From Pseudomonas nabeulensis (GTDB lineage Bacteria > Pseudomonadota > Gammaproteobacteria > Pseudomonadales > Pseudomonadaceae), in contig NZ_QUZT01000048.1 in assembly GCF_004682045.1 (NCBI RefSeq), positions 1 to 54,168 on the forward strand: DNA of 54,168 bases, given 5' to 3'. The notes under the pieces are model-generated. The model was not told the origin of the DNA. It did no database searches and saw only the letters and a list, made by a program, of their open reading frames with translations. The first letter of the stretch is position 1; the number at the start of each line of letters is the position of its first letter. This document shows, piece by piece, positions 42,433-50,803 of the stretch. A program made the position numbers and the translations under genes.

Positions 42433-44958
42433 CTAGTTGACCGAGGCGTTTTCACCTTGGTTGGCTTTGCGCTTGGCCGGCGGTTCCAGCGCTTGCTTAC
42501 GCTGCTGCAACGCCTCCAGCAAACCGAAGTCCTGCGGGAAGTCATCCACCTGGATACCGTGGTCGGCGTATTCCACATAGCGCGCGAGCAAGGCGTCTTC
42601 GTCGTTGCTGATCAAGTCCAGCGCCCGCGCCTTGATGCGCCAGGCGGTAAACGCCGTGGCAGAAATCGGCATCGGCTCGATCAGGCCTTGCTTCACGGCG
42701 GACTTGAGCCGTGCGTCGATCACCTCCACCTGCGGCAACAGGCGGAAACCCAGTTCGCCATAGGCCAATTTGTCGATTTCCGGGCGTGGGATATAGGAAT
42801 TGGCCAGCAACCGGTCGCGGGTTTCGCCAGGGGTTTGCACCACATCGGCCACTTGGGCCAACAAGCGGTCCGACGGTTTGCGCAGTGGAATGCCGAACGG
42901 GAACGTCAAGCCGCGCACCACCGCCGCTGCGGCTTTGGACGGGTAGTTTTCCAGTACCTCGGCCAGCGCTTCATGAGCGCGCAGCAAGGCGTCCTGGGCC
43001 GACCAGTGCACCAGCGGCAAATCCGCCTGGGGCCGACCGTCGTCCTCAAAACGCTTGAGCACGCAGGACAGGATGTACAGCTGCGACAGAATATCCCCCA
43101 AGCGCCCGGTGATACTTTCCTTGCGCTTGAGGGCACCGCCCAGCACGCCCATGGAAATATCCGAGATCAGCGCCAGCACCACCGACAGCCGATTGGCCTG
43201 GCGGTAGTAGGACGCCAGCGCCGGGTCGGTCTTGGCCGGTGCGGAAATCAGGCGTCCGCCGGTCAGCGAATGCACGGCGGCGCGTACGGTGTTGGCCAGC
43301 ACAAAGCTGATATGCCCGAACATTGCGCTGTCGAAGGCTTCCAGCGCCTTGCGCCGATCCGGGTTGCGCGCCGCTTCCATCTCGCGGAACACGTAGGGAT
43401 GGCACCGGATCAAGCCCTGGCCAAAGATGATCAGGCAGCGCGTCATGATGTTCGCGCCTTCCACCGTGATGGCGATAGGGCTCTGCTGGTAGGCACGCGC
43501 CAGGAAGTTGTTCGGCCCCATGCAGATGCCTTTGCCGGCAACAATGTCCATGCCGTCGTTGACGATGATCCGCGCACGCTCGGTGACGTGGTACTTGGCG
43601 ATGGCCGAAATCACCGAAGGTTTCTCGCCCGCATCCAGCGATGCCACCGAGACCTTGCGCACCGCGTCGCAGGCATACAAATGCCCGGCCATGCGCGCCA
43701 ACGGCGCCTGCACGCCTTCGAACTTGCCGATAGGCAGGCCGAACTGTTTGCGCATCGCGGCATAGGCGGTGGTGCCGCGTACCGCGACCTTGCCCAGGCC
43801 GACGTTGGCCGACGGCAGGGAAATCGCCCGCCCCGCTGCCAGACATTCCATCAACATGCGCCAGCCATTGCCGACTTGCTCGCGGCCACCGATCACCCAT
43901 TCCAGCGGGATAAACACATCCTTGCCGGTGGTCGGGCCGTTCTGGAACACCGCATTGAGTGGCCAGTGCCGACGGCCGCTGTTCACGCCGGGGTGGGAGG
44001 TGGGAATCAACGCGCAGGTGATCCCCAGCGAACCGGCCGGGCCCAGCAGCCCTTCCGGGTCTTCGGCGCGAAAGGCCAGGCCGAGCACCGTGGCAATCGG
44101 TCCGAGGGTGATATAGCGCTTGTCCCAGGTCACGCGGAACCCCAGCACTTCCTCGCCTTCGTGGGTGCCCTTGCAGACGATGCCCAGGTCCGGAATCGCC
44201 CCGGCATCGGAGCCGGCATACGGGCTGGTGAGGGCAAAACACGGGATATCTTCGCCCCGCGCCAGGCGCGGCAGGTAGTAGTTACGCTGGGCATCGGTGC
44301 CGTAATGCAACAGCAACTCGGCCGGGCCCAGGGAGTTGGGCACCATCACCGAAATCGCCGCCGCCGAGCAGCGCGTCGACAGCTTCATCACCACCTGCGA
44401 ATGCGCATAGTGGGAGAAACCTTTGCCGCCGTACTGCTTGGGAATGATCATGCCGAGGAAGCCGGCGTCCTTGGTGTACTGCCAGCCTTCGGGGGACATG
44501 TCCTGCCAGACCTGGGTGGTTTCCCAGTCGTTGGCGATGTCGCACAGGGTTTCCACCTCGTTGTCGAGGAAGGCTTGTTCTTCGGCACTAAGACTGGCCG
44601 GGGCCGCTTGCAACAGGCGCTCCCAGTCGGGTTTGCCGCTGAACAGCTCGGCGTCCCACCACACGGTGCCCGACTCGATTGCGGCACGCTCGGTGTCGGA
44701 CATCGCCGGCATGATCGTACGAAACAGGCCCAGGGCCTTGCTGGTCAACACGGCCCGGCGCAAGGGCTTGAGGGTCATCAATAACGCCGGCGCAATCACC
44801 AGCACTGCGGCGACCGTGACACCGACAGCGGCTACCACATTAAACAGGTAACCCGCTGCCAGCCACACCAGGCCAACGCCCAACCACAGGGTGGCAGCGG
44901 CTTGTCGATACGCCAGGGCAATCGCTGCTGCGAAACCCGCCAATAACCAGATAACCAT
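42433..44958 (-). CDS. FadE-type acyl-CoA dehydrogenase
   Basis: An 841-residue protein of the long FadE class (E. coli FadE is about 814). Two N-terminal membrane segments (VIWLLAGFAAAIALAYR, and VAAVGVTVAAVLVIAPALLM near residues 42-61) precede the acyl-CoA dehydrogenase core. The core includes PKQYGGKGFSHYAHSQ, ALTSPYAGSDAG and YVFREMEAARNPDRRKAL, followed by the C-terminal DUF1974-like helical region. It catalyses the first step of beta-oxidation (acyl-CoA to 2-enoyl-CoA). GAGG precedes the ATG. The 192 bases upstream separate it from the FadL-type gene and include a TTCAAA/TTTGAA dyad. Confidence 0.92.
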   Translation of the reverse strand: MVIWLLAGFAAAIALAYRQAAATLWLGVGLVWLAAGYLFNVVAAVGVTVAAVLVIAPALLMTLKPLRRAVLTSKALGLFRTIMPAMSDTERAAIESGTVWWDAELFSGKPDWERLLQAAPASLSAEEQAFLDNEVETLCDIANDWETTQVWQDMSPEGWQYTKDAGFLGMIIPKQYGGKGFSHYAHSQVVMKLSTRCSAAAISVMVPNSLGPAELLLHYGTDAQRNYYLPRLARGEDIPCFALTSPYAGSDAGAIPDLGIVCKGTHEGEEVLGFRVTWDKRYITLGPIATVLGLAFRAEDPEGLLGPAGSLGITCALIPTSHPGVNSGRRHWPLNAVFQNGPTTGKDVFIPLEWVIGGREQVGNGWRMLMECLAAGRAISLPSANVGLGKVAVRGTTAYAAMRKQFGLPIGKFEGVQAPLARMAGHLYACDAVRKVSVASLDAGEKPSVISAIAKYHVTERARIIVNDGMDIVAGKGICMGPNNFLARAYQQSPIAITVEGANIMTRCLIIFGQGLIRCHPYVFREMEAARNPDRRKALEAFDSAMFGHISFVLANTVRAAVHSLTGGRLISAPAKTDPALASYYRQANRLSVVLALISDISMGVLGGALKRKESITGRLGDILSQLYILSCVLKRFEDDGRPQADLPLVHWSAQDALLRAHEALAEVLENYPSKAAAAVVRGLTFPFGIPLRKPSDRLLAQVADVVQTPGETRDRLLANSYIPRPEIDKLAYGELGFRLLPQVEVIDARLKSAVKQGLIEPMPISATAFTAWRIKARALDLISNDEDALLARYVEYADHGIQVDDFPQDFGLLEALQQRKQALEPPAKRKANQGENASVN

Positions 44959-45019
44959 GGGATACCTCGACTCGATTCAGGGTACGGCCTAAGCCACACT
45001 ACAAACTTGGGAACGCAAA

Positions 45020-45037
45020 TTCAAATTTTGTTTTGAA
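45020..45037. promoter_or_regulatory. TTCAAA-N6-TTTGAA dyad upstream of the fadE-like gene
   Basis: A perfect six-base dyad with a TTTTGT spacer lies 62 bases upstream of the fadE-like start in an AT-rich patch. A similar TTTCAA-N8-TTGAAA dyad precedes alkB, so both may bind the same lipid- or alkane-responsive regulator. Confidence 0.35.
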
Positions 45038-45113
45038 ATTTTTATTTAATCAGTAGGCGAAAAAATTGGCTGAGCAGGTCAGCCGTTTCCACTCTCAAAT
45101 CACGACCGAAACA

Positions 45114-45129
45114 GGTCGCGCAGGCGACC
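45114..45129 (-). terminator. Hairpin after the FadL-type gene
   Basis: GGTCGC and GCGACC form a six-base stem around GCAG, 22 bases beyond the stop of the channel gene. On the minus strand it is followed by TGTTTCGG, a weak U-tract. Probable transcript end. Confidence 0.4.
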
Positions 45130-45150
45130 CGTCGACGGCCAAACGGTGAA

Positions 45151-46560
45151 TCAGAACGCGTACGTGGCGGACAAGCTCACCACTTCGCCCTTGGCATCGG
45201 CCTTGCCATCCAGCGTTGCCCCACCCAGGCGATCCTGGTTGTGCGTACGCAGCTTGGCCTTTTCGACAAACTGCCGCGAATAGGCACCATCAATGCTCAA
45301 CCCAGGAATGGCACGGATGTTATAGCCGAAGCCGAGGGAGGCGAAGATCCGATCACCGTCCGGGATACGTGGGTCACGCGTGGAGTTGCGCGTAGGCGTC
45401 TGGTCAGTTGCAACACCGGCGCGGAACGTGAAGTCGTCGGTAAACTTGTAGTCGCCGCCCAACGACACCATCCAGGCATCCTTGTAGTTGTAAGGAATCG
45501 AAACAATCTGCGAGCCGTCGGATTTCAACGTCAGCGCCTTGAAAGACGACCATTGAGTCCAGGTAACACTGGCGCCCAGGGTCAGGCGATCGTTGAACTG
45601 GTGTACCCAGTCGACGGAGGCGTTGGCGGGAATATCAAGCTGTGTGGAAGCGTTGGCACCATTGGAGTTGAGGTTCAACCCTGGGTACGCGAGCGCAGGC
45701 AGGCCACCGTCGATCAGCGCCTTGTTGGCCTCGTCGGCGTAGATGCTGTATTTGCCTTCGAGCTTGTTCTTGATTTTTGCGTGGTAGTTCAGGCCCAGGG
45801 TATCGAACTCGGTAGGTTTCCACACGACACCGGCAAACCAGCCGACGGAGGTATTGTCGACCTTGACCCGCATCAACGAACTGCCTACGCCGGAAGGGAA
45901 CGGGATACCAATGGTTGGAGACAGTGCGGCAGCGGCGTACAAATCGATGTTCTGGCTCACGAAACCCTTGGTGTGCTGAACAATCGCACCGGCACCCACC
46001 GAGAATTCATCATTGACTTTGAACGACAACGAGCCGGTGACGCCCACCGTTTCAATGCGTGTGTCGACCGCAAAATCCCGACCGATCCAGTCTTCATCCC
46101 AAGTGGTACGCGCACCCATCGGCACCACCTGGCTCAGGCCAAAGGCGAAACGGTCGTTGATCGGCATGACCAGGAAGCCGGTCGGCAACCAAGCAGTGAA
46201 GCCGCCCTGCCCGCCATCCCCGGTACGCGGCGTGGAATTCAAGGTCGTTGGATCGACACTGACAGGATCATTGCCGGCGTAGTCTTTGGCAGTACCTTTG
46301 TATTTGATATTGATGCGCGCGTAGTCGACGGTGAACTGGGAAATCGTACGGTCGATAAAGGCCATGCCGGCCGGGTTGTTGTAAGCCGCGGACGGGTCAT
46401 TCTGGAACAGCGATCCCCCGCCGAACGCTCGCCCCCAGCCTGGGGCACCAAAGGTCGGGGTGGCAAAACCGCCAGCTTGCGCGTGCCCAGCAGCCGTCAT
46501 GAGACCGCTGAGAATCGCCAGACTCAGTAACGTGCGCCCCTGCTGCTTTTTATTAGTCAT
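45151..46560 (-). CDS. OmpP1/FadL/TodX-family outer-membrane channel
   Basis: A 469-residue outer-membrane beta-barrel for uptake of hydrophobic compounds such as fatty acids or alkanes. The signal peptide (RTLLSLAILSGLMTAAGHAQ, then AGG) is followed by the FadL hatch-domain opening GFATPTFGAPGWGRAF and NDPSAAYNNPAGMAF. The protein ends on VVSLSATYAF with terminal Phe, as barrels require. I set the start at the ATG ending at 46560, which has AAGGAG; a longer frame to 46653 would put 31 residues before the signal peptide. It is the last gene of the alkB-pra-fadL series. Confidence 0.93.
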   Translation of the reverse strand: MTNKKQQGRTLLSLAILSGLMTAAGHAQAGGFATPTFGAPGWGRAFGGGSLFQNDPSAAYNNPAGMAFIDRTISQFTVDYARINIKYKGTAKDYAGNDPVSVDPTTLNSTPRTGDGGQGGFTAWLPTGFLVMPINDRFAFGLSQVVPMGARTTWDEDWIGRDFAVDTRIETVGVTGSLSFKVNDEFSVGAGAIVQHTKGFVSQNIDLYAAAALSPTIGIPFPSGVGSSLMRVKVDNTSVGWFAGVVWKPTEFDTLGLNYHAKIKNKLEGKYSIYADEANKALIDGGLPALAYPGLNLNSNGANASTQLDIPANASVDWVHQFNDRLTLGASVTWTQWSSFKALTLKSDGSQIVSIPYNYKDAWMVSLGGDYKFTDDFTFRAGVATDQTPTRNSTRDPRIPDGDRIFASLGFGYNIRAIPGLSIDGAYSRQFVEKAKLRTHNQDRLGGATLDGKADAKGEVVSLSATYAF

Positions 46561-46620
46561 GGTCCACTCCTTATTGTTTTTATTCACCATGGTCAGTCGT
46601 CCCAACCAGGCCTGCCACGA

Positions 46621-46644
46621 CAAGTGCCTCACGGGAGGCACTTG
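46621..46644. terminator. Ten-base-pair hairpin between the pra and fadL-type genes
   Basis: CAAGTGCCTC pairs perfectly with GAGGCACTTG around ACGG. On the plus strand GTTTTG follows. It lies 42 bases beyond the pra gene stop and 60 bases before the channel start, so it may end most pra transcripts or attenuate entry into the channel gene. A 12-bp palindrome TCAAGCGCTTGA stands at 46669-46680. Confidence 0.5.
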
Positions 46645-46686
46645 GTTTTGCAACGTGTGATCATCACGTCAAGCGCTTGAAGCCGC

Positions 46687-47190
46687 TTATGGAGTTACGG
46701 TGAAGGCTGGGTTTGGCACTGCGGTCAGAGCAGTGATTTTGCAGGAACCCACGGTTTGTGCACTGGGTACGCTCAGCGTGTTGGTGCTGTTGTTCCAGCC
46801 CACAGCGATGGTCACAGGGGTGGCGGTACAGTCAGACAGGATTTTGAATTTCACGCCCGAAACAGTGCCGGTGAAGTCGTTAGGACCACCGCTGGCCACG
46901 TTGAGCGCCCAAGGCAGGCCCTGCAGAACAGGTACACCGCAGAGTGCGTTGGAACCGCTGACGGTAGCGCCAGTGATCGACGCGCCAGAGCCGTCAGCCG
47001 CGACAGTCCCGGTGAATACAATGTTGCAAGTGACGGGCAGGTTCAAAGACGCAGGCGACGTCACAGTGATAGAACCGGCCGTGCTGAACCCTGCACCGGC
47101 AGGTGCGATAGTTGCAGCATTCGCCATCGAAACGGCGCCAAAGCAAAGAGCGAACGAGGTTGCACAAACGAGGGTTTTAAGGCTTTTCAT
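46687..47190 (-). CDS. PraA/PraB-family secreted protein (activator of alkane oxidation)
   Basis: A 167-residue exported protein with signal peptide MKSLKTLVCATSFALCFGAV then SMANA. The mature part starts ATIAPAGAGFSTAGSITV, has four cysteines and a beta-rich, Gly/Ser/Thr-rich composition. It is alike in pattern to the 164-residue product upstream and to the Pseudomonas PraA/PraB family, one member of which stimulates growth on alkanes. Its placement between alkB and the FadL-type channel supports that role. A short hairpin (GGCGAA/TTCGCC, 47211-47227) lies 20 bases before its start. Confidence 0.8.
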   Translation of the reverse strand: MKSLKTLVCATSFALCFGAVSMANAATIAPAGAGFSTAGSITVTSPASLNLPVTCNIVFTGTVAADGSGASITGATVSGSNALCGVPVLQGLPWALNVASGGPNDFTGTVSGVKFKILSDCTATPVTIAVGWNNSTNTLSVPSAQTVGSCKITALTAVPNPAFTVTP

Positions 47191-47210
47191 TGTTTTTCCT
47201 CACATGTTAA

Positions 47211-47227
47211 GGCGAAGTCTTTTCGCC
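47211..47227 (-). promoter_or_regulatory. Leader hairpin before the second pra-type gene
   Basis: GGCGAA and TTCGCC pair around a five-base loop about 20 bases upstream of the start codon ending at 47190. It could stabilise the 5' end of a highly expressed mRNA or limit ribosome access. Confidence 0.3.
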
Positions 47228-47324
47228 AGGGGTAATGGCCATGATCGAGAAGTCACGGTGAAACAAGCAGAACATCCCTTTCCAGCCAAATCTCAAATTC
47301 AATTACCACAACAACATCTGCTAC

Positions 47325-47819
47325 TTACTCAACAACTTTGAAGTTAGGCGGCATCTTGATCGACACCGTCTTGATCTTGCAGTCTTCGCCAATCGGTACA
47401 TTCGCCGCTTCCAACTTGCCGGTGGCGTTATCCCAAGTACCGTCAGCCGTTGAAGGGCCGCACTTACCGCCCAGGCCGAAGGCGTGTACATCTACGCTGA
47501 TCTTCGACATGGAACCGCTCTTGGTGTCTTTAGCGACCAGGATCCACGGCAAGTTGGTGGCTTCGACACGGCTGCACTTGAGGCCGCCGTCAAACTCGAC
47601 TTTGTCGACATTCACCGACGAACCATCCGCCGCCACCTTGCCGGCGACCTTGATGGTGCAGTCAGCGCTGATCAACGCGCCCTTGGAAAAGCTGATGGGG
47701 CCTTGGGCCGTGAAGGCGCTGCCGGCCGGTTCGATGCGCGCGGCCTGGGCCTGGTGGTAGGCAATAAGACCCAGTGCAGCCAATACGATATGGGTGGTGA
47801 ACTTGGCAGGTGTTTGCAT
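47325..47819 (-). CDS. PraA/PraB-family secreted protein, first of two paralogues
   Basis: A 164-residue exported protein: signal peptide within MQTPAKFTTHIVLAALGLIA to AQA, then RIEPAGSAFTAQGPISFSKG and VAADGSSVNVDKVEFDG. The shared pattern with the next gene (I-PAG-F---G-I, C-I---G-VAADGS, LPW, W-N-T, G--CKI) shows that they are paralogues. The start at 47819 has AAGGGAAGGA upstream; the frame continues to 47936 without a convincing earlier start. It follows alkB by 135 bases. Probably acts outside the cell at the oil-water boundary; this is inference from family reports. Confidence 0.8.
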   Translation of the reverse strand: MQTPAKFTTHIVLAALGLIAYHQAQAARIEPAGSAFTAQGPISFSKGALISADCTIKVAGKVAADGSSVNVDKVEFDGGLKCSRVEATNLPWILVAKDTKSGSMSKISVDVHAFGLGGKCGPSTADGTWDNATGKLEAANVPIGEDCKIKTVSIKMPPNFKVVE

Positions 47820-47954
47820 GGTGTACGTCCTTCCCTTGAAATTATTGTTGTTTGGGTCAAACCACTTTCGTGCAACTTTCTGGGCAAACTCGGGGCGATA
47901 AAAACCTGCGCGATACACAGACCCCGAGTACGCCAACCAACGTGTTAGTTCAAA

Positions 47955-49235
47955 TCAGAACGGCTTGGCACTGCCGCTGTATTTCTCCAGATACTTCAAG
48001 CGTTGTGACGGTTGAAGATTGGTCAGGGTGATATCCCCGGCGTAGTGATTCAATACACGGTGGTCCATGCGACGTCGCCACAAGTACGGCACATAGGCCC
48101 AGACAATCATGCTTGCGTAGCCGTAGGGAAGTTGCGGCGACTCATCAAAGTGGCGCAACGACTGATAACTGCGCGTTGGGTTGGCATGGTGATCGGAGTG
48201 CCGTTGCAGTTGGAACAGGAAGATATTGGTGACAATCCGATTGCTGTTCCAGGAATGACGTGGCGAGCAACGTTCATACCGGCCATTGGGCAACTTCTGG
48301 CGTTTAAGGCCGTAGTGTTCGACGTAGTTCACCACTTCCAGCAATGAGAAGCCGTAGATGCCCTGGATAATCAGGAACGGAATCACTGCCGCCCCCAACC
48401 AGGCGATCATCGCGCCCCACAGCACCACGCTATACATCCACGCGCTGAGTACGCTGTTCTTCCAGTGCCAGGCCGGCAGACCGAGTTTGCGCAGACGTTC
48501 GCGCTCCAGGTTCCAGGCCGAACGCGCACTGAACCACACCGAACGCGGCAGGAAGGCCCAGAAGCTTTCCCCCAGACGCGAGCTGGCCGGATCTTCCGGT
48601 GTGGCGACGCGCACGTGGTGACCACGGTTATGTTCGGTGTAGAAGTGCCCGTAGAAGGTCGGTGCCAGGGTGACCTTGGCGAGGAACACTTCCAACGGGT
48701 TGGGTTTGTGGCCCAGCTCATGGGCGGTGTTGATCGCAATGCCAGTGGCGGCACCGGTGGCCATGGCCATGCCCAGGTATGTGAACCAGCTCGGTTCGCC
48801 ATGCAGCTGAGTGCGGGCCGTGATGTAGCTGGCGGCGTGGGACAACCAGCTGGACGGGTCGAGATGAGCGGCGGCTTGTACCAGGCCACCCTGAATGATC
48901 CAGTCTATGCCCCCTGCGGCGAGCCAACCGGTGATCACCACCGAGGAGATCACGAACAGCACGCCGGTGTAGACGATCCAGCGGTAGTAGCGCTGGGACT
49001 CCAGGTTGCTGACGGCGGATTCCGGTGGGTTGCTCACGTCTTCACCGAGCAAGCCGTCGATCAGTGGGATAAGGCCGAAGATCACCAGTACACCCACCCA
49101 CCACAGTTGCTGGATGCCGGTGGTGATGGCGAGGGCGCCGGACAATAGAGGGGTAGCCAGTGGCAGGATGCCCAACCACCACAGGTGGCGTTTGCCGTCG
49201 GTCCATACACCCGGAGCTGCCAGAGTCTGGTTCAT
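47955..49235 (-). CDS. alkB: Alkane 1-monooxygenase (AlkB)
   Basis: A 426-residue integral-membrane non-haem diiron hydroxylase that converts n-alkanes to 1-alkanols with electrons from rubredoxin. Histidine boxes are complete: AHELGHK (H172, H176), EHNRGHH (H202, H206, H207), NYVEHYGL (H307) and LQRHSDHHA (H346, H349, H350). Six or so membrane helices lie around them. I chose the ATG ending at 49235 because GGAGG precedes it and the family N-terminus (W-G-LP) begins soon after; a frame to 49376 would add 47 residues. Slightly longer than the usual 400 residues, mainly by a short insert around residues 125-147. No rubredoxin gene is in the window. Confidence 0.96.
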   Translation of the reverse strand: MNQTLAAPGVWTDGKRHLWWLGILPLATPLLSGALAITTGIQQLWWVGVLVIFGLIPLIDGLLGEDVSNPPESAVSNLESQRYYRWIVYTGVLFVISSVVITGWLAAGGIDWIIQGGLVQAAAHLDPSSWLSHAASYITARTQLHGEPSWFTYLGMAMATGAATGIAINTAHELGHKPNPLEVFLAKVTLAPTFYGHFYTEHNRGHHVRVATPEDPASSRLGESFWAFLPRSVWFSARSAWNLERERLRKLGLPAWHWKNSVLSAWMYSVVLWGAMIAWLGAAVIPFLIIQGIYGFSLLEVVNYVEHYGLKRQKLPNGRYERCSPRHSWNSNRIVTNIFLFQLQRHSDHHANPTRSYQSLRHFDESPQLPYGYASMIVWAYVPYLWRRRMDHRVLNHYAGDITLTNLQPSQRLKYLEKYSGSAKPF

Positions 49236-49541
49236 GGCAGCCTCCGAACGAGGCGAGTGGAAAGGGACAGAGAAAACAGGTTCGAGGAGCGTTGGATGCC
49301 CCAGGAAATCAACCATGCGATAAAAGACGTTTTTTTCATTTTTATTCGCTCTTAGGCATTTCAAAAAGCATTTCAAAACATTTATTGAAATATTTTTTTA
49401 AATAAATAACGCGGAATCGTTAGGTCGTCAACTAGTTTTTTAAAGACTTTCTCACGTGACCGGACAGTCTGTTTTTCAGCCGTTTGGTCAGGTGTCTAAA
49501 GCAAGCATCGACGCCGCTGAACCGCACTGTGTGTCGCACAA
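49236..49541 (-). promoter_or_regulatory. alkB upstream region with repeats
   Basis: This AT-rich, gene-free stretch of 306 bases holds a direct repeat GCATTTCAAAA at 49356-49366 and 49368-49378 (12-base period), overlapping a TTTCAA-N8-TTGAAA dyad (49371-49390). These lie about 120-155 bases upstream of the alkB start and are the best candidates for a regulator site. I cannot place a -35/-10 pair with confidence. Confidence 0.5.
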
Positions 49542-50540
49542 TTATTTGCTTGCAACGGCAACGGGCAGAGGCAACACCGCAGCGTTTTCCGGCACCCGGG
49601 CACGCTTGGCGACCTGCTGCACCACCTCCATCACACGCGCTGTGGCGGTGATCGGCAGCATATGCCCGCGCCCTTCCACCAATTGCAGCTTCAAGCCTGG
49701 CACCCGGTCGGCCAGCGCCTGGCCATGCTTGCGAAAATCCAGCACGTGATCGCGCGCGCCATAGATCAGCCCGATGGGCAAGGTCAGTTGCGGGTAGCGC
49801 TTGACCATGTCCGGCAGGTGATCGTTGACCTGGTTGATTTCCGTGGAGGCTGCATAGAAGTTGTCGGGGCGCATGCCGAGCAAGCCACCGCCGCGCGTGG
49901 CGAAGTCTGCTGGCGGCGTGTCGGGGGCGAAGACGCCCTTGACCACCGCCCCCTTGGTCAACAGCCCAATGGGCATGGTCAACGTGTGAGCCACCCAACG
50001 GCGCAACCACCCTGGGCGCACCGCCAATGACAGGAACACCAGCGGCAACATGCGTTGGGGATGGGTCAGCGGTGCCACCAGCACCAAACCGGACACCGAA
50101 TCGGGATGGTCAAGGGCCAACGCCAGGGCAATCGCCCCACCGAGGGAATGCCCCAGGACCAGTGGCCGATCCAGATCCAGAGCCTTGATCAGCCCGGCGA
50201 TCTGGCGCGCCTGACTCGGCAGACCCGCCGCCGTGCCAGCATGGCGTGTGGAGTAACCCGAGCCCGGCCGATCAATCGTGATCACCCGAAAGTGTTCACT
50301 CAACGGCCCGGACAAACCATAGGTCAGGTTGCGATTGCTGCCCATCAGCCCGTGAATCATCACCAGCGGTGGGCCTTTGCCTTCTTCTACATAATGAAAG
50401 CGCTCGCCATCGACCTCCAGAAAGCGCCCGTTGATCGGAACAGCCGTTTCGATGCGCTGTGTCATCCAGGCACTGAAGGCCCATAACACCGCGCTCACGC
50501 CTACAAACACACCCGCAGCGACAACCCATTCGACAGCCAT
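49542..50540 (-). CDS. Membrane-anchored alpha/beta hydrolase
   Basis: A 332-residue protein with an N-terminal membrane anchor (VVAAGVFVGVSAVLWAFSAW) and an alpha/beta-hydrolase domain: HGLMGSNRN oxyanion region, DRPGSGYS, nucleophile S132 in GHSLGG, acidic residue in GARDHVL, and His in GRGHML. Start at the ATG ending at 50540, with GAGGA seven bases away; 21 further residues are possible up to 50603 without a good site. It is divergent from the flavin monooxygenase gene across a shared control region and could cleave the esters that such a monooxygenase makes (inference). Confidence 0.86.
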   Translation of the reverse strand: MAVEWVVAAGVFVGVSAVLWAFSAWMTQRIETAVPINGRFLEVDGERFHYVEEGKGPPLVMIHGLMGSNRNLTYGLSGPLSEHFRVITIDRPGSGYSTRHAGTAAGLPSQARQIAGLIKALDLDRPLVLGHSLGGAIALALALDHPDSVSGLVLVAPLTHPQRMLPLVFLSLAVRPGWLRRWVAHTLTMPIGLLTKGAVVKGVFAPDTPPADFATRGGGLLGMRPDNFYAASTEINQVNDHLPDMVKRYPQLTLPIGLIYGARDHVLDFRKHGQALADRVPGLKLQLVEGRGHMLPITATARVMEVVQQVAKRARVPENAAVLPLPVAVASK

Positions 50541-50634
50541 AGCTCGGTCCTCTGCTTCCCTGCTGCTGTCGGCCCGACCGGTATTGGTCCAGACCTCAGC
50601 CATCGTCCACCCCTGGACCTAAACTACGTGTGTT

Positions 50635-50659
50635 GACTTGCTCGTCCGTCGGACAAGTC
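50635..50659. promoter_or_regulatory. Operator-like palindrome in the divergent hydrolase/monooxygenase promoter region
   Basis: GTCCG-T-CGGAC (50644-50654) sits inside broader arms GACTTG and CAAGTC (50635-50659). Such short, tight dyads with a CGGAC core are typical of TetR-family operators. An AT-rich dyad (ATTATTTAAAA with TTTTAAAATAAT, about 50706-50732) lies closer to the monooxygenase start. Confidence 0.5.
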
Positions 50660-50803
50660 GCACATGAGGAGCCAGTGACTAGCGTAGGCGATATTTTCAG
50701 GTAGATTATTTAAAATCTTTTTTAAAATAATTAATTCATTTTTCCTTTGCAATGGTGTTCTATCTAAAAGACACAACAAAAACAGGAGCACGGGAATTCG
50801 CCT

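Noticed and set aside
42418..44784. 788-codon open frame antisense to the FadE-type gene
   Set aside because: Same cause: a shadow of a G+C-rich gene, with Arg/His-rich composition and no motif.
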